Origin: Candidatus Heimdallarchaeota archaeon
GTDB lineage: Archaea > Asgardarchaeota > Heimdallarchaeia > Heimdallarchaeales > Heimdallarchaeaceae
Direction: 5' to 3'
DNA: 12,748 nucleotides
NCBI GenBank assembly: GCA_023139025.1
Contig: JAGLOH010000031.1
Coordinates: 1-12,748 of the forward strand
How positions within the stretch are numbered: the stretch's first letter is position 1; the number at the start of each line of letters is the position of its first letter. The notes under the pieces were generated by a model. That model searched no databases and was not told the DNA's origin. It was given only the letters and a program-made list of their open reading frames with translations. Positions 12,172-12,748 of the stretch are shown here, piece after piece. Both the position numbers and the translations under genes were made by a program.

Positions 12172-12748
12172 CTGCGTAGATTCTTTACTCTTCCCTTAAC
12201 AAAAATGTCAGATAGATGGAAAGGTAAAAAGAAACTACATCTAGCAGCAAGATCAGCTTATCTTAGCTATAAGATAGGCAAAGAAGATCCTGAGAGATTG
12301 CTACAAATTGCAGCTCTAGAAATGAAAGCAGAAAAGTATAATCTAACCATTAGGTATCTTGAAGATTATCTAGAACTCAATCCTGGTTCAAAAAAAGCTT
12401 TACTTCTTCTTGGAATCGCTTATAGGCGCAATAAAGATTATGAAAAAGCTATCGAGATACACCTCGAGTGTTTAAAAAAAGGAGAGGAAGAATCAGACAT
12501 ACTTTATACCTTAGGCATTGATTATGAAAGGGCAGGAAAAATTAGAACAACTAAAAGATATTATGCAAAATGTATAGAAACAGACAGCTCTTTTGCAAAA
12601 GCTTATTTTCGTCTGGCTAGGCTTTATATGCGAGATAAGAAATATGATTTAGCCGTTAATCTGTATTTGGATGGCTTATCTCTAAGAGAAGGATCTGCTA
12701 AAGATTGGATTAACTTATCCTTTTGTTACATAAATACATCAAATCTTG
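12163..12748 (+). CDS. Tetratricopeptide repeat (TPR) protein, 3' end outside window
   Basis: The frame runs open to the end of the window (195 complete codons from ATG 12163), so the C-terminal part is missing. An inner ATG at 12205 starts MSDRWKGKKKLHLAARSAYL and is a plausible alternative. I prefer 12163 because a TATA-like element sits about 30 bp upstream and neither start has a Shine-Dalgarno site. Counting from 12205, about four TPR units are visible: 32-64 (YNLTIRYLEDYLELNP), 65-97 (LLGIAYRRNKDYEKAIEIH), 98-131 (YTLGIDYERAGKIRTTKRYY) and 132-165 (FRLARLYMRDKKYDLAVNLY), with a fifth starting at 166. TPR arrays are protein-binding scaffolds; the partner cannot be told. There is no signal peptide or membrane helix in the visible part. 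Confidence 0.8.
   Translation, partial: MVSLRRFFTLPLTKMSDRWKGKKKLHLAARSAYLSYKIGKEDPERLLQIAALEMKAEKYNLTIRYLEDYLELNPGSKKALLLLGIAYRRNKDYEKAIEIHLECLKKGEEESDILYTLGIDYERAGKIRTTKRYYAKCIETDSSFAKAYFRLARLYMRDKKYDLAVNLYLDGLSLREGSAKDWINLSFCYINTSNL

Noticed and set aside
1..12748. CRISPR array, insertion sequence, integrase, toxin-antitoxin or defence genes
   Set aside because: No repeat-spacer pattern, transposase motif, terminal repeats or defence domains were seen on either strand.

Overview
The window looks like chromosomal DNA from an Asgard archaeon, or less likely another TACK-clade archaeon. It is AT-rich and carries archaeal information-processing genes: a family-D DNA polymerase small subunit, EF-1A, aIF6, and the ribosomal proteins eS19, eL39, eL31 and eL20. 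Genes start behind Shine-Dalgarno sites of the AAGGTG/GAGGT type or directly behind TATA boxes. EF-1A has the 11-residue GEFEAGIS..GQ segment of crenarchaea and eukaryotes that is missing from euryarchaea and bacteria. A Ras/Rab-like small GTPase with a long tail and a stand-alone Roadblock/LC7 protein point further to Asgard. The species cannot be named from the sequence alone.

Layout. Positions 1-36 are the 3' end of a tRNA with an encoded CCA. The PolD small subunit follows on the + strand (90-1667). It converges on a Roadblock/LC7 gene on the - strand (1691-2101). A 262-bp divergent promoter region leads to the oligosaccharyltransferase STT3/AglB gene (2364-4640). EF-1A has its own TATA box and Shine-Dalgarno site and a T-rich terminator (4880-6163).

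A long - strand operon runs from about 10134 down to 6239: eS19, PDCD5-like protein, eL39 (only 51 codons), eL31, aIF6, eL20/LX, prefoldin alpha, FtsY. This is a classic archaeal cluster that joins ribosome building and subunit joining (aIF6) with nascent-chain handling (prefoldin) and membrane targeting (FtsY). Together with STT3 and EF-1A, most of the window therefore serves making, folding, targeting and glycosylating proteins.

The right end is less conserved: a two-helix membrane microprotein (+, 10315-10560), the small GTPase (-, 10572-11267), an RNase Z-like metallo-beta-lactamase (-, about 11357-12079) and the start of a TPR protein (+, about 12163 to the window end).

No mobile element, CRISPR array or defence system was seen, and no complete new system is claimed. 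The points most worth a second look are the eukaryote-type SVSEHQP motif in STT3, the sequon cluster after its WWDYG motif, the very acidic tail on eL31, the NKID G4 box in FtsY, the GTPase architecture, and several symmetric DNA elements in promoter regions.
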